Shown here: positions 1 through 13,439 of the stretch, one piece after another | Layout: each line of letters begins with the position of its first letter | Position numbering within the stretch: position 1 is the first letter of the stretch | Assembly (NCBI GenBank): GCA_025786725.1 | Contig: JAHLTZ010000006.1 | Coordinates: 124,001 to 188,000 of the forward strand | Reading direction: 5' to 3' | Source: Syncephalis fuscata | Taxonomy: Eukaryota; Zoopagomycota; Zoopagomycetes; Zoopagales; Piptocephalidaceae | DNA length: 64,000 nucleotides | Program-made: the position numbers and the translations under genes | The notes under the pieces: model-generated | What the model was told of the DNA's origin: nothing | Databases searched by the model: none | What the model saw: only the letters and a program-made list of their open reading frames with translations

Positions 1-1949
1 CTATCACACCATCATTCATTAGTATCGCTTTAACTATTGAATCTACATCAAGTATCACTTTTAACCAATTGATTGAGTGACTGTGTTCATCAAGTGCAGT
101 GACTGTGTTCATTAAAGACTTGTAGCTAGCCTCACATACGATTTTGACCACCATCACACTGTTTTGTTTAATTCAACGGTAAGTTAAAGAAGTCTAGACA
201 CTGGTATAGACCATCTATTGTCAATATCAAACTCTTTATTATTTGTTATTATTCTATTATATTATGGTTATACTGTTTGTTTCAAAATGCTGTCAAGGTA
301 GTTTTGGTCAGACTTACTAAAGCTTGCTTCTCCATGTTTAGCTTTACAACTTGATAAGCTGGGACGCATGCTATTGCGACATGGACGCACTTCTCCCTTT
401 TGTATCATCTTTGTAGCATGCGTATATTGTTGTGTGTAGACATTGATATCTATGTGTGTGTTTGTGTGTGTGCACGTAGAATGTGCGGGGATATGACAAT
501 GGCCATAACACCACGTCCATGCTGCAGCACCTCAGACCAACACTCCTAAGCATGGCATAGCATAGCATAGGAGAGAGTGAACGAGGTACAGGGTGGTTGG
601 TGTGATCATAGTTGTTGCCACCAGTTGTCATAATATGAATGATAATAGAATAATAGCAACCATTTATATCATAACAATAATACTATATAGTTTATATGAC
701 CTTATTTCCCCTTTTTGTTGTCCATCTCCTTGTCATAATGGTCGATAGAAGGGCCGTAGAGGATGAGTGGTGTCTATTATTTATGTAGTATGTATGTAGG
801 TGTAGGTGTGTGTGTATGGTCTCGCCTTTTGTTCTTATGCCAACAATACTTGCACGCTTTTTTGTTAATGGTGTGACGATGTCTCGTAGAATGTGATCCC
901 CTTTTTTCTTCAATCCATCAATTAATGTGTGTGTGTGTGTAAGTCATGGCTTGCATGCGATATGACCACATACACATACCCATACACATACACATATACA
1001 CCTATAGACACACATACACATATAGATAGATAGACACATTAGTAGATAGATACCCTCATTTCTATTTGGCACACCCGTCTATCCTCGTGGTCCTATGATG
1101 ATCCTACCATTGGATTTGTTGTATTGTGTTAATAACATACACTTTGTATTCAATGTATCAATGATGTAAAACGAGAACCATTGCTCGCGCCTCTTTACGA
1201 CTACCATCCTTGAAGGGGAGTTTTCTATGACCTATTTTGGTTGACGACCTGTTATTCCTCTAAATGATGATGATATGATTCGCACACTTACCACGACTAC
1301 TCTCATTCTCACTACATCCACATTCACACTCTATTCCTTGTCCTCCTCTTTATCTACTCTCCTTCTCTCTTTCTCCTCACACACAAAACTCAAATATTTA
1401 CCACTCACTCACAGACGGCTTTTTCCTTTCCGTTCTTATTTCATTCCCGCTTTTTCAATTCTCTTCTCCTTCTTTTAACTACTACAACACTCTTTGCACT
1501 CGTTGTTGCACCCGCCTGGTTGTTATAGGTGCTTGTTCTCTCTTACTCTCTCTTACTACCACTACCACTCACTCACTCTCTCTCTGTCTGTCTGTCTCGT
1601 GTCGCTCGTTCATTTCTTTGCTTTGCTTTGCTCTGCCATATTGGTTTGCTTTATTCATTTCATTTCATTCACTTGTTCTTTCACCGGCTTTGTGTTTTAC
1701 GCATACAATAGTAGTGCCAATTGTCGTCGTTTAGCGTGCTTAAAATACATTACGCTTTTACTTTTCGTTCAATATCATCTCCGTTGTGTTACTGTCTTTG
1801 TTTCGCCACCCACCTTCTTCTATTGTTTGGTCGCTTGTCTTCAATCTTGACTAACCAGTCCTTTCGCCGTTGTACTACAGATTATACTGATTCGCACGAC
1901 TTTGCTGTGTTTTGCCATCCCCCGTTATACACCGTGTCCGTCCTTCAAT
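1..1949. other. Gene-free flank and pyrimidine-rich 5' region of the BTG gene
   Basis: I see no convincing coding region here. The left part holds GT/CA simple repeats (about 451-473, 926-940, 961-1030). From about 1275 to 1949 the plus strand is strongly C+T rich, with CTCT and CTGT runs just before the BTG start codon. This looks like a promoter or 5' UTR. Short open frames inside the tract are low-complexity by-products of the base composition. Confidence 0.6.
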
Positions 1950-2824
1950 ATGCTTAAAGAAATCAACGTTGCCATCGAGTTCTTTGCTCGTATCTTCCGT
2001 CTACAGCCACAGACACAGCAGTATGATGCGTTTGCTGCCGCGCTTAGAACCTCATTACAAGAACGATGTGAAGGTCGCTGGCATCCGACGCTGCACTCTG
2101 CTCATCGTGCAGTAACTATTTTTGGCGGTGTCGCCGACCAAGCATTGTTGGCTGCATTACGGGTGGCCGGTCTTGCCGATGATTTGGACAAACTATCAGA
2201 GTGTGTCCCTAAAGAGTTGGTCGTTTGGGTAGATCCAGGTGAGGTGGCCTTCCGTATCGGTGATCGTGGTCAGCCGTCGACCCTTTACAAGGAGAATAGC
2301 CATGGTAGTGACTCAGACTCAGATAGCGGCATTTCTGAGGGAAGTGATTTTATGAGCTGTCGTTCACCGTCCCCAACGAGTAATAGTCTCGGCTATTCGC
2401 CACCTCCTTCTCGCGCTGTACGCATCACAGCTCCTGGATCTGCCCCAACGATCCAGGCACCCGTCTCAAACGGTACAAAGCCGGCTGCACTTTCTCCACT
2501 TGGACAGGCCGTCATGAATGCATCACGATCACATGCGCAAATGTATAATCCCATTGCTGCCGCTGCCTCAGTAAATGCATTTTCACAACAGCAACACAGC
2601 AACAGCATTTTATTCAACAACAGCAACAGCTATTTCATCATCAACAGCTAATGCAGCAACAGCAGCAGCAGCAGCAGCAGCAGTTTTATCATGCTCAGCA
2701 GTCGCAGTTCCGTCGTCATCACCACCAGCATCAGCATGCTATGATGATGAATAGTGTCCAGCAGCAACGCCCGCGTGCCAACAGTCCAACAAAGTCTATG
2801 GTACGCTATGTTGAGGCTCGCTAA
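1950..2824 (+). CDS. BTG/Tob family antiproliferative protein (one frameshift)
   Basis: The protein has an N-terminal BTG domain of about 115 residues. It opens MLKEINVAIEFFARIF, and BTG box motifs follow: a GRWHPTLHSAHRA segment (box A) and ELVVWVDPGEVAFRIGD (box B), ending near LYKEN. BTG/Tob proteins bind the Caf1/Pop2 deadenylase of CCR4-NOT and promote mRNA decay, so a cytoplasmic or nuclear role in mRNA turnover is inferred. After the domain come an SDSDSD acidic stretch, a Ser/Pro-rich linker and a Gln/His-rich tail with a run of about ten glutamines. The frame breaks near 2590-2600 in a CAACA repeat, where one base appears to be missing. The downstream frame continues the Q-rich tail and ends SPTKSMVRYVEAR at 2824. 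With the base restored it is about 291 aa. ATG 1950 is chosen because the BTG domain starts there. Confidence 0.85.
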
Positions 2825-4175
2825 TGTCTACGCTGTACACACTGACCCTTACTTGTGTACACGTACGTGACATTGGCTGGCATTATCGCGGCGACTATTT
2901 TATCATTTGCGTTTGGCGTGGCTATTGATCATAGACACAATATATACGACATTCTATTGCATCGTCGGTCAAGTCACTGTTATTCTAGTCGTAGTATTAG
3001 TATTAGTAGTTTATACTGCCATTCTTTTTGCTTTCTTTTTTTGGTCGTTTCCGGCTACTTTATGACGTGATCTATTTCGTCGTAGATAGTAGCTGGCCAT
3101 TCGACACTGCGTGTACACTTGTATTTGTCGCTTGTCTCTGTGACGTTACCTCTTTTCATTGTTTATCTCCGTATTTTCACGGCTATTCGTCCTTTTATAT
3201 TTTGCATGCATTATCTCGTTGTTGTTCTTGTTGTAGTTGTCGCTATTAATATACGGCTATGGCTACCGTGTTGCTATTATGAGTATTATATTAGCATGGC
3301 CGGCATTAATAACAATAGCTACTTCTATCCGCCTGCTTCTTATTACATCTACTCTCTCTACTCTCTACTCACACACTCTCTACCCTTTATATTCTCCTTT
3401 TCGTTCCATTCCGTTTGTTGTCCAATCTTTTCTTTTACGCTGTGTTTTGTTTAACCTGCGGTTTTATCACTCTCTGTCTTTTATTTGCAGCGGATGTTGA
3501 TTCTCGTATGCGAGCTATTCTTCTTGTTTGCTTTTCGCTTCTTCTATTCTACCGGTACACAAAACACTTGGTAATAGAATTTCTATTCAATTTATCTATA
3601 CACTTTTATTAAGCTTAACCACCATTGCAACTATTGTGTATTCATTTATTCTATATATATAATGCTCTAGCAATAATAGTTGAGACCAAAGTAAATTAAG
3701 ATTAATTTTGCACTAAATATGAAAGATAGAAAACGTGTAAATATTATAGCAGGTCCATTAACGATCAAATGATATCATTAATTGTAATAATAACAGTAAT
3801 TTGACATTTCATCTATCCAATTGGCATAATGGTCATCCATATAAATATATAAATGTATAAATATATAGATATAATATGTATGTGTTGTGTGTGATGATCT
3901 GCTGACAATTGACGTATCATGTGCCTCACACATCATTCTATAATGATGATTATTACGATAATAATGATGATAGTGGACCATTTAAAGACTATTCATTTAT
4001 TTCATTGCTGTTACGTAGTAGTTTGATTATAGTTAACACTTTCTTCGTTATACTATTTTACATCAGTTCCGTAAAAACATCTTGCACCAAAATTAACTGC
4101 TCTATCTCTACTACTCACTTCAGAAAAGCTTACGTGTCTTGAATAACCTGTATCGCGTGTGTATTATCGGTTAAG
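2825..4175. other. Intergenic region between BTG and V-ATPase D
   Basis: The first 700 bp are T/C-rich, probably 3' UTR and flank of the BTG gene. The rest is AT-rich with short TA/AT runs near 3840-3880. No homologous coding sequence, tRNA or strong repeat is visible. Confidence 0.5.
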
Positions 4176-5272
4176 ATGAGTAGTAATGCACAACGTCCTT
4201 TTCCAACTCGAATGTAAGTACTATAGTGAGGCCGGTGATAGACCAAGCGGATTCTACGTAGATGACGGCTAATCTGTAGCAATATTGCTATAACGACTAT
4301 ATAGGACCTAACGGTCGTGAAGAGTAAGCTAAAAGGTGCACAGACTGGTCATAGTCTATTGAAGCGAAAGAGTGATGCGTTGACCAAACGGTTTCGAGAT
4401 ATTGTCAAGCTTATTGAAGAGGCAAAAATGAAAATGGGCCGTGTTATGCAAACTGCTTCATTCTCACTGGCTGAAGTTACGTATATTGCCGGTGATGTTA
4501 GGTGAGTAATTGATACTTTTATGTTACTGCTTGATTATTCATACGACAATACTGCTAGTTATCAAGTACAAGAAAGTGCCTCTACAGCTCAGCTTAAGGT
4601 GCGTACACGACAGGATAACGTATCCGGTGTAATGTTGCCAGCCTTTGAAACGTTCCAAGAAGGTGCCGATGGTAAGTGGTATAGATACATGATTTGTAAC
4701 GTTGTTTTAATAGTATCAATACTGCTGCCACTATTAAATCACTTCTATTGGTATAGCCTTTGAACTTACGGGTCTTGGTCGTGGTGGTCAGCAGATACAA
4801 CGCTGCAAGGAAACGTATATTAGCGCAGTAAAGACTTTGGTAGAATTAGCCTCGTTACAAACGGCCTTCGTTATTCTCGATGAAGTCATTAAAGTGACAA
4901 ACCGACGTGTCAATGCCATTGAACACATTATTATTCCACGACTTGAGAATACCATTTCGTATATTGTTTCCGAATTGGATGAACAAGATCGTGAAGAATT
5001 CTTCCGGTCAGTAACATTGATAGGATTAATATGAATTAATGACATTTAACATTATTATTATTGTTATTATTAGATTGAAAAAGGTACAAACAAAGAAGAA
5101 GGAGTCACGTGAACGTGAAGATAAGAAGCGTCATGAATTATCTCTTCAAAAAGGTAGGCTATATTAATAATACGAGTTAATTAATTAATGTGATTGCTAT
5201 TTATTAGAAGAAGCGGTCAGTCAACCACGTGATATTTTGCAAGAAGATGAAGACGAAGATATTATTTTTTAA
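4176..5272 (+). CDS. V-type proton ATPase subunit D
   Basis: Six exons: 4176-4213, 4305-4501, 4559-4671, 4757-5006, 5074-5153 and 5208-5272, about 247 aa, the usual family length. Family landmarks are PFPTRM at the N-terminus, then [37 protein letters not shown], and a C-terminal helix from [11 protein letters not shown] through [18 protein letters not shown]. Subunit D is the central rotor stalk of the V1 sector and couples ATP hydrolysis to proton pumping at vacuolar and endosomal membranes. All exon phases agree except the exon 1/exon 2 junction, where one base seems to be missing next to the acceptor (ATAG|GACC), or a different acceptor is used. The tail is Lys/Glu-rich and ends DEDEDIIF. 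Intron 4 has an unusual GTCAGT donor. Confidence 0.93.
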
Positions 5273-7295
5273 CATTATCACTGACCATAACAACAATAGC
5301 CATCATCATCACCACCACAATCAGAACTACAATGATAACAGCAGTAACAACAGCGGTGATGGCAATGATATTTGTCACAAATTATACATAAATTACTGTT
5401 GTTACAAAGTATAGTAAATGATACTGCTTGCTTGATCATTGACCGTGCATAGTCGATAAAGTAAATGGTCTGTGTTTTATCGAGAGATTAAGCGGGTTGG
5501 AAAGCGGTTTGATGTCACGTATAACTCCATGTTATGCTGTAGACTACGAATACGTATGCACTCCTGAGTTCAAGCCAGATGCTGCACATTGATAATATGC
5601 AGAATGGTTCACAGGACCCAGAAAATAGTATTTTTATTATATTAGTTATCAATTTAAATAATAACTGTCATTGCGTATGCTGAGTGTTAATAGATAATGA
5701 CGACTATTATTGAGTATTATTATGATTATATAGTTATTGTTAAGCTTAATTAACTATACAGTATTGAGTGAATTAATCAATGAGTAATCGTATTGGCGTT
5801 ATCTAACCTTTGACATCTAAGTAAACAGGTGGTACAGTCTTTGCTTTTTAGGTATTCTATTAAGAGAAGGTGCCATTTCGGCCTTTAAAGCACGGTCATG
5901 CGTGCAGTCAAAGTCGACGCTTGGTGGGAAAAGTGTGCTTTATCTGTATGGTAGTGCATTCTATTGCAGCTATATACACAACTGACACCTTGAATCTGCT
6001 ATCGATAATGTTGACACGGATAGATAGTGTTGGTTATTGCTAGCTACAACATGATCCTTGCCATTTGACATGTTAATAAACGATAGAATAATTACTAATT
6101 AAATACTTGATTATTAATAATAATAATAATACGTAAAATAGATACAATACCCAATAGAATTGCAAATCTTTTAATTTTATTATAAATGTTATAAAGATAG
6201 AATTAATAAGTGCAGATTAATGTCAACACACATTTGCACAAGTTCTGTTGACATCGAATAATGATGATACTGCACGGTATTAACCTTGGTTTGGGAATTA
6301 TATTACTGATTGCTGGTATGGAGTGCAGCTATTGACTTCCACGATGCTTGTCAGCGAGTGCGTGCAGTATTACTCGGCCAACAATCCGCTTATAACAACA
6401 ATAAAGCTATCGGCAAATTAGTGCCACAACTCTGTCCATATCTATGGATTATTTCCTCTTCTATTCTCTTTCTATTCAATACTAATAACACTAATACCAA
6501 TACTCACCGGTGGTTACTGTTGACAGTGACTCGTCTAATTTGTCCCATCACAAAACATTCCATTATCGTATATCCTATTGCTCCTCTCCTCATCATTTAC
6601 ATTTTTGCTACGGCAATCTCGTTTATTGCCATCCATTGATCAATTAAGAGCGAGGAAGAGATAGAAGGCGACTAAATATCATAGTGTTTTGTGGTCGTAC
6701 AGCGTATTGGTGGTTGGTTAGTGTTGCTATACATTAGAGCCAGTAATAGCCGTTTTAAAAAAGCATTGTATTCATTCTAGTTACACGGTTAATCTTCAAG
6801 TAAGTCATTGGTTCTAATTAGAACAAAGATGTTTCTATAAATGTATTACGACTACGACTAGCCAAAGTGTTTGATTATGGACTGGATCAACTAATGATTG
6901 GTTATTAATGCCTATTTTATTATGATTATTCAGGAATAACAACGTGGCTCGTACAGAATTGTGCGTAAATACGAACAAGTCGTTGTCCCTCGCCCGCTTG
7001 TATTAGCAATAGTGCCATTGATTATTGGTATTGGTATTGGCATTGCTATTATACAGCTAGACAAGTGCCGTTGTCCCTTTTGTGACAACAAGTACCATTT
7101 GTTCGCTCATTATTTCGTTATTTTGCTATTTTGTTATTTCGTTCAATTGGCCATCTGTCCACTCGTACGTTGTTCGCTTCTTTATTCATCCGTTCATGCG
7201 CGCACAGTCCTGTGCACCAATGAACCAATTCGACTTGTCTTCACTTTGCATATTCTACACGCCCTCATACAGGTACACACAGAATTATTCACATC
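5273..7295. other. Intergenic region upstream of RasGEF
   Basis: AT-rich DNA with TAA/TAT runs around 6110-6130. Two open frames at 6310-6639 and 6961-7317 encode hydrophobic, compositionally biased peptides with no recognisable family. They may lie in the RasGEF leader and I do not call them genes. Candidate donor-like sites such as AAGTAAGT at about 6799 leave room for 5' UTR introns. Confidence 0.4.
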
Positions 7296-10200
7296 ATGCC
7301 GCCAGCTAATTCGGTGAGTTCCTAAAGTGGCATGTTATACAAAAACACGGCATCAATGGATTACTTTTACTGATCATCACGCACGCACACACACCCGTAC
7401 CTTTCTACTACTTCTTTTACTTTTTTGTTATCAACGTATAGACACTCGTTACCAACGATTCTTTTTGTAGCTCCTCCTCCTCTTGTTGTTGCTGTTCTAT
7501 CCATAACCGCGACAATATCGGCGTATCTTGTCAAAGCCATCCTGCTATAGCTGCATCTGCCACCAACACACTGTGCAGCTATCTAGTACAGCACCGCCAA
7601 GCTGTAATCGCTCAACAACGGATACAGTCCCATCGATCTGCAATTGTAACTCTAACGACGTAGAATTAACAGCTGCTGAACCATATCATTCTTTTGAACA
7701 ACAACCGCATCTTATTGTCGTACCTGACAACATTGCTGATATATCCAATTTAACCAACAACAATAACAACAACAACAACAGTCATCCTTCTCACACTACT
7801 CTTCCCGCTGCACACTCTAGTGGTCATAGGCTAAGTTATAGTGGCCGTGATAGTAGTGAACATAGTAGCATTGTGCCATATCACTCTAAATATCATTTGC
7901 ATTTGCCCTTTTCTACAACATCACTTTCAACTGCCCGATTCAGTACAGAATCTGACGATTTGTACAACCAATCATCATTCAATTCGTCATCGAGACAACT
8001 AGACGACACATCTCAGTTACCACCAAACGCGTCTCATCCTTATCGGGATCGTTCTGGTGTATTTTCCGCTTCTACACAAACCGTAGACTATTCTCGTCGC
8101 GGTATACGCGGTAAAATCAGTGAGCTTGGCCTAAAGAAAGGACTTGAAACAGTGACCGCCAATTTGCGATCCCGACTCCGACGACCGTTATTTCAAGAAC
8201 AGCAAGTATTTGATCAGCCAGATAGCTGTGCTTCAGCAAGTAATATGTCTCGTCCTTCTTCGTACATCTTGTCTACGCCAAATGAACAGAATATGAATAC
8301 AAGCAATGCTGTGACACTGGCAAACAATGGCGACAAATTACCTGCCAAAAAAACCAGTCGCGTTAAAGCTATGTTTTCAAAGTTAAAGCCAAAGGGCCGG
8401 CGTGGACAAACGGCCGCGGCCACATCCAACACTTTAACGCTGGTCATTCGGTACCTTCATTACACCATCCATACGCTCGCGCCAGTATGGCCTCTACGAT
8501 TAGTGCTAGTGAATCAGATGTTGTCTGTATTCAGGATGATATAGATGGGCAAGGTCCATCGATGGCTGGCCCACCCACCATGACCGAGAACAATTTATCT
8601 GGTCGTCAACGCGATGCTACATTCTTTGAAGCTAGCAATTCAAAGCTATCCACTGGCGAACAGCACCGTGATTACAATCAAATGTCCAGTACATACACGC
8701 CTTCTTCTAAAAGTACTTCAACATCAGCCCATTCAGCAGTTGGTATTAGCTTGTCACCACCGGCTAATAAACTACGCGTGGCCATTCCTAATAGCTTTAA
8801 ATTGAATGAAATCAATGCTGCCTCTGGCCTGCCATCGCCTATATCACCTGGCATTGATTTGCAACAACGTGAATTACATACAGCGGCCGATTCATTCGAT
8901 TCAATGCCATCCGTTGTTGATCCAAATACTCATCTTCGCGTTCCTAATACGCAGTATTTGTCTATTAATAGCGATCAAGTATCGATAGCCCAATCTGAAT
9001 CACCATTAAGGTCTGAATTCGCTACAAATGGCGATATTTATTCGGACGAGGACGATAACGACGACGAAGAAGCAATGTCATTGGCTGCTGCTGCTGCCGT
9101 TGCAGCTTCTGTTGTCGCTACGGCATCGACAGTTGTAGCTGCTGCTTGTGAACCTCTTCGTTCCAATGGCAGCGACAGCGATAACGACGTCTTTCCCGAA
9201 TCTAGTAGTGCTACACCTAGCTATAAAGCTAGAGAACTGTATTTGGCAAATAGAAAAACTCCATTTGTTCAAATCAATGGAACTAATGTCGTCGGTGATA
9301 CTTCTAGGCCACGTCCTATTGTTAATGCCGATCATCGTTCAGCCAACAACAATGATTGGTCAAAGACTGTGCCTACTACTGCTACTGTCACTATTGCTAC
9401 TACTACTATATCCGACAATGTTCGTCAGCCACCTACCGTTTTTACTTCGACATTAACACCTGGTTGCACTCCGCCAACATCAGTTGCTAATACACCACAA
9501 TTAACGGTTCGTACTATGGCTCGGCCAGCCATTGAATCCGGCCTTAATCGTTCATTGTTCGATGGCAATATTGGCCGTATTCTTGTATCTGAACATGTCC
9601 ATGGCCGACTATTAGAACGTGGCGGTGCTTCTTTAGTCAAGTTACTTGATGTACATGTTGTTTGGAGTGCTTCTCCTCCTTTCAATCCCAGCTTTGATAT
9701 TATGTGGCCATTTTCATTCACTGGACAGCAAATTAACCAATATGGCGATTTACCAAATGGAGACAATATTACTCCAGAATCACTACAAGAACTACGTGGC
9801 GATGCTACTATTGCACGTGTTATCCATGCCATGACACTGGAACGTGACCGTCGTATGTTAGTGGCGGCGTTATGTGTTCGTCAACGATTTGTTTCTACAT
9901 ATGACTTACTTCGTTTATTGGTACTGCGCTATCTTGAACCATTCTGCCAATTATCGACTGCAGAACAGCTTAACTCGAAGATGATGACTGCCTTAGCGAT
10001 GATAGCCAATATAGAAATGGTTCATTTGGCCAACGTTCTTTTGGTGGCCTATGTGAACCAGGTACTGGTATTGATGCAGTTCGTGTATTTGATACTTGGC
10101 TGCGTGACTTTCCTGATGACTTTGCAGGCAAATCTGCCAGCTCAGCTAATCAGTATAAGCCAGATATTATTCACTGTCATCAATTGGCCATTACTTGGAT

Positions 10201-12699
10201 GGATTTGGTTTGCCAACTGGATGGCGTACGTGGAGCTGAAGTAGCCCAGACTGTTCAGGATCGTTTACGCAGCTGTTTTGCACCTGAAGGATCTACTACA
10301 GTGCATTCGCCTATGGCATCGCCTACTGAGCATAGCTCATCTAGCAATCCATTGAAAGCGACCGAAGTAAGTGGCGATACACCCGCAGAAGATCGCCATG
10401 TACGCGATGCAAGTCGTATTTCGCTAGAAATATACTCAACATTGCCCGACCGGCGTTAAGCGATATTTTCATGACCGAAAAAGGCAGTGCATGGCTAAAA
10501 GAACGTCAAAGCAACGAGCTAACAGCATTGCTAAACCTGAAGCCACTGCCTTTAAACGTGATTGAAGCGACGACTCAAAATGAATGTGTATCGCCTGGTG
10601 GCACACAACGGACTTGTTACGAAGAAGATCCACAACTTGGTGAATATCCATTTGATTATGCTGGTACCGATCTTAATCAAGAAGCAGCCAATAATGGCAA
10701 CGATCCATTTGGTAGACCATGCAATAATAGTATAAACATCGATTTATTCAAAACAAAGCATTTGACCGCATTGCCTGGTCAATTGTCTAGTCAAGCACTG
10801 TCACTCTTGTCGGAAAATACACTTATTTGGCCGTTTATTGCGTATTGCCCGCGTAATACGAGTCCACGTGCTTCTCGTGCCGTCACATTGCCTTCGGTGC
10901 TGGCTGATCTAGTTTGGACGCGTGAATCTGGCACGGATCGTTTGCAGAGATTTGTCGGTGCTGCGCCTTATCTGTTCCACGAGGACGACATTGCACGCAC
11001 TATTGTACTTCTATATTTGGAAGCACTTTATATGCGTGATACAAGTGGCGCCGATACTACCATTGCTCGTCTACGTCTTGTCAATCTTACCCGCAAGTGG
11101 ATCGAGCATAGATCACTTGGAAGCCATGCATGCTGTCTTGTAGACACATTACTACGTGTTGTCGTTACACGTGATCCAGATACCGCGACATTTGCCTATC
11201 CAGTGTTAGACAAGCTGCACAAAAAAGGCACAGCAGCAATGATCACTACTAGCAATTATACTGGCGAAGCAGCTAACCAATCGTCACAGCAAACGACGAA
11301 TACGGATACTGAGCAGTTGACTTCTATCTCAGCGAATGCACTAACGCCACTTGAGCTTGGCGCATTTCCAATTAGAACTGCATCAGCACTGGCTTACCGA
11401 TTATTACACGCGGATCCAGAACAATTGGCAGCCCGACTTGTACGATTGGACCATGCACAGTTTATCGCCATTCCATTGCGTGATCTCGTTCCACCTGCCA
11501 AAGGGCAGCCACGGCCAGTAGCTTTAGAGAAGCATGCACGCTGGTTTGATGCTTTGGCCTACAATACTGCTGCTGCTATTTTGGCACCCGACAATATTGC
11601 CCATCGAGTCGATGTACTTGAACGAGTTATTGTCTTGGCCGGTGCATGTCTAAAACACCGTGCATTTAATGCTGCATTTGCATTAAGAGCTACATTATCA
11701 CTTTCAGCCATTGAAAGGCTGCATTCGACATGGAACATGCTTCCAACAAGCGTAGTGCGTATTATGACGCAGTTAGAACATAGCTGCAGTACAAGCGATA
11801 ACTATGCCACCTATCGAACTGAACTTCGTCGTGCAGAAGGCAAAGCTACTGTGCCATATATCGGCCTCTGTCTCAGCGATATGATGCGGCTCTATGAAGG
11901 CTCGCAAGTCATTCCTTCTACAGTAACGGCCACTGCTATTTCGCAGTCCAATTCATTGCATGGTCCTTCAAGTCCAACTAGTCCAGTCATGGCAGAGGTG
12001 AAAGTGGCGATCGATTTGCCAATCAAATACATTTAGCCGACGTCGTGCTAGCATTACCGAAAGTGTCAAGGCATGGATGGCCAGTAACTTAATTGTTGAC
12101 TCGGACGAACCACGTCTTGAGCCAGCTCATATCGAGCCTAATACAACCACAGCTACCACCGTTTCAACGCCTGTTCATGGCAAAGAAAACTCTGGTGAAG
12201 GCCCGATGATTCGCTGGCAGTATTGGAAACGTGTAGGCATTCAAGTTGAACGATTGCGTGGCTGGCAGCATATTAGCTATCGTAATTTAGGCGAAGCTAC
12301 AACAGCACATAATAGCGTAGATCATAACGGCTCATGTCGTTGTATTGCTACGACACCTGCTGCAGCACCCGCTGTACCTGTTCGTCCACAGCGACAACGA
12401 GCCAATACAACGCCCAATGATTGTATTCGTGAAATTATGGCTGTAAATCCAAATGCAGTAAACGATGCTAAATCTTCTTCGTTGTATCGTTGCCTCAACA
12501 ACAACAACAACAGTCACAGCAACAACAAAATCGTTGCCGCGCTGGTACACTTCATTCTACTAACGTATCCAATACCAATGAACGTCATGCACCTACTGAA
12601 TGGCGTTGGCGCTGGTTAACTGATTTATTATGTAATCCCGATCGAGCACCATCTCAAGAACAACTTATGCACGTTCACAGATTGTTGAACCCGTCATAA
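7296..12699 (+). CDS. Large Ras guanine-nucleotide exchange factor (several frameshifts)
   Basis: Exon 1 is 7296-7313 (MPPANS), then a 128-bp intron, then one exon from 7442 to 12699, about 1760 aa. The first 800 residues are low-complexity (Asn, Ser, Thr, Ala runs). About 9800-10240 resembles a RasGEF N-module: a MTLERD...FVSTYDLLRLLVLRYLEPF part, then AVRVFDTWLRDFPDDF. About 10900-11230 looks like a second such module (ARLRLVNLTRKWIEHR). The Cdc25-type catalytic domain spans about 11380-11920: DPEQLAARLVRLDHAQF, RVDVLERVIVLAG, SAIERLHSTW and VPYIGLCLSDMMRLYEG. RasGEFs load Ras-type GTPases with GTP at membranes. The reading frame changes at about 7530-7660, 8430, 9977, 10400-10460, 12000 and 12490-12610. 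All changes fit single missing bases (two near 12000). The catalytic domain itself is uninterrupted. The start is tentative. Confidence 0.8.
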
Positions 12700-13439
12700 G
12701 ACGAGAATCAGCCGGCAGTGTTCTGGCCAGTATCTTACCTATGACTTAGTGATGCATTGTGAATTCTGATATTATCTTTTCTTTTTCTTCTCATTTATAT
12801 TATTTGTTCTTTCTATGATGAATATTTTGCTGAATTAAATAAATTTATCCACGAAATAGTTACTACTAATGAAGCTGGCCAACTATAATTTATTATACTT
12901 TATAATTGTCGTTGTAAAATAAATTTATTTCAAAACAACTATTTAATGCCATTATTTTATTGAATAAAGGGTGATCGTTTTAAATTATGTAAGCATAGTC
13001 TAGCATGGATCACGGCAACTATAATAGCTAATGACCAGCATAGAAAAAGAAAAAGCTTCATATTTGCACGATGATAATAGTGGTAACAATAAAGGAAAAA
13101 ACTATTCGGTACGGTATAAAGACCGGTTGCTTGGTCGTATAGAGATCATTGTAGAATATTTAGGTGTAATAACGCACAAAAGGGCATGCTCAAAAACGTT
13201 TTCTTTTCTTTTTAAAGTAATAATGTAAAGTAAATCAATGAAATAAACGATTTCCAATAAGGGAATCATGAACCAACTTAATAAAAATAGTCAGCCCAAT
13301 GCAAACACATTATTTTATGTGTTGGCCATGCAAGAAATGTTTAAAAATAAGCAAAATTGGACTGATTTATGAATCAAGCAAGCAAAAAAAGAACATAGGT
13401 AAATATATAGATAAACGTATCTATATAAATATACACGCA
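12700..13439. other. Convergent intergenic region, RasGEF / homeodomain gene
   Basis: AT-rich 3' flanks of two convergent genes, with AATAAA-like signals near 12835 and 12963. An open frame at 13031-13228 encodes a basic 65-residue peptide with no recognisable motif. I treat it as chance. Confidence 0.5.

Noticed and set aside
1275-1850. Several overlapping plus-strand frames in the C+T-rich tract
   Set aside because: All three frames are open because the tract lacks purines. The peptides are Ser/Leu/Phe low-complexity and look like 5' UTR.
6310-7317. Two hydrophobic open frames (109 and 118 codons) upstream of RasGEF
   Set aside because: Composition-driven peptides with no motif. They overlap the likely RasGEF leader, and the second overlaps exon 1 in another frame.
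9360-9420. CTACTACTGCTACTG-type repeat as a mobile or satellite sequence
   Set aside because: It is in frame within the RasGEF low-complexity region and encodes a Thr/Ala/Val run.
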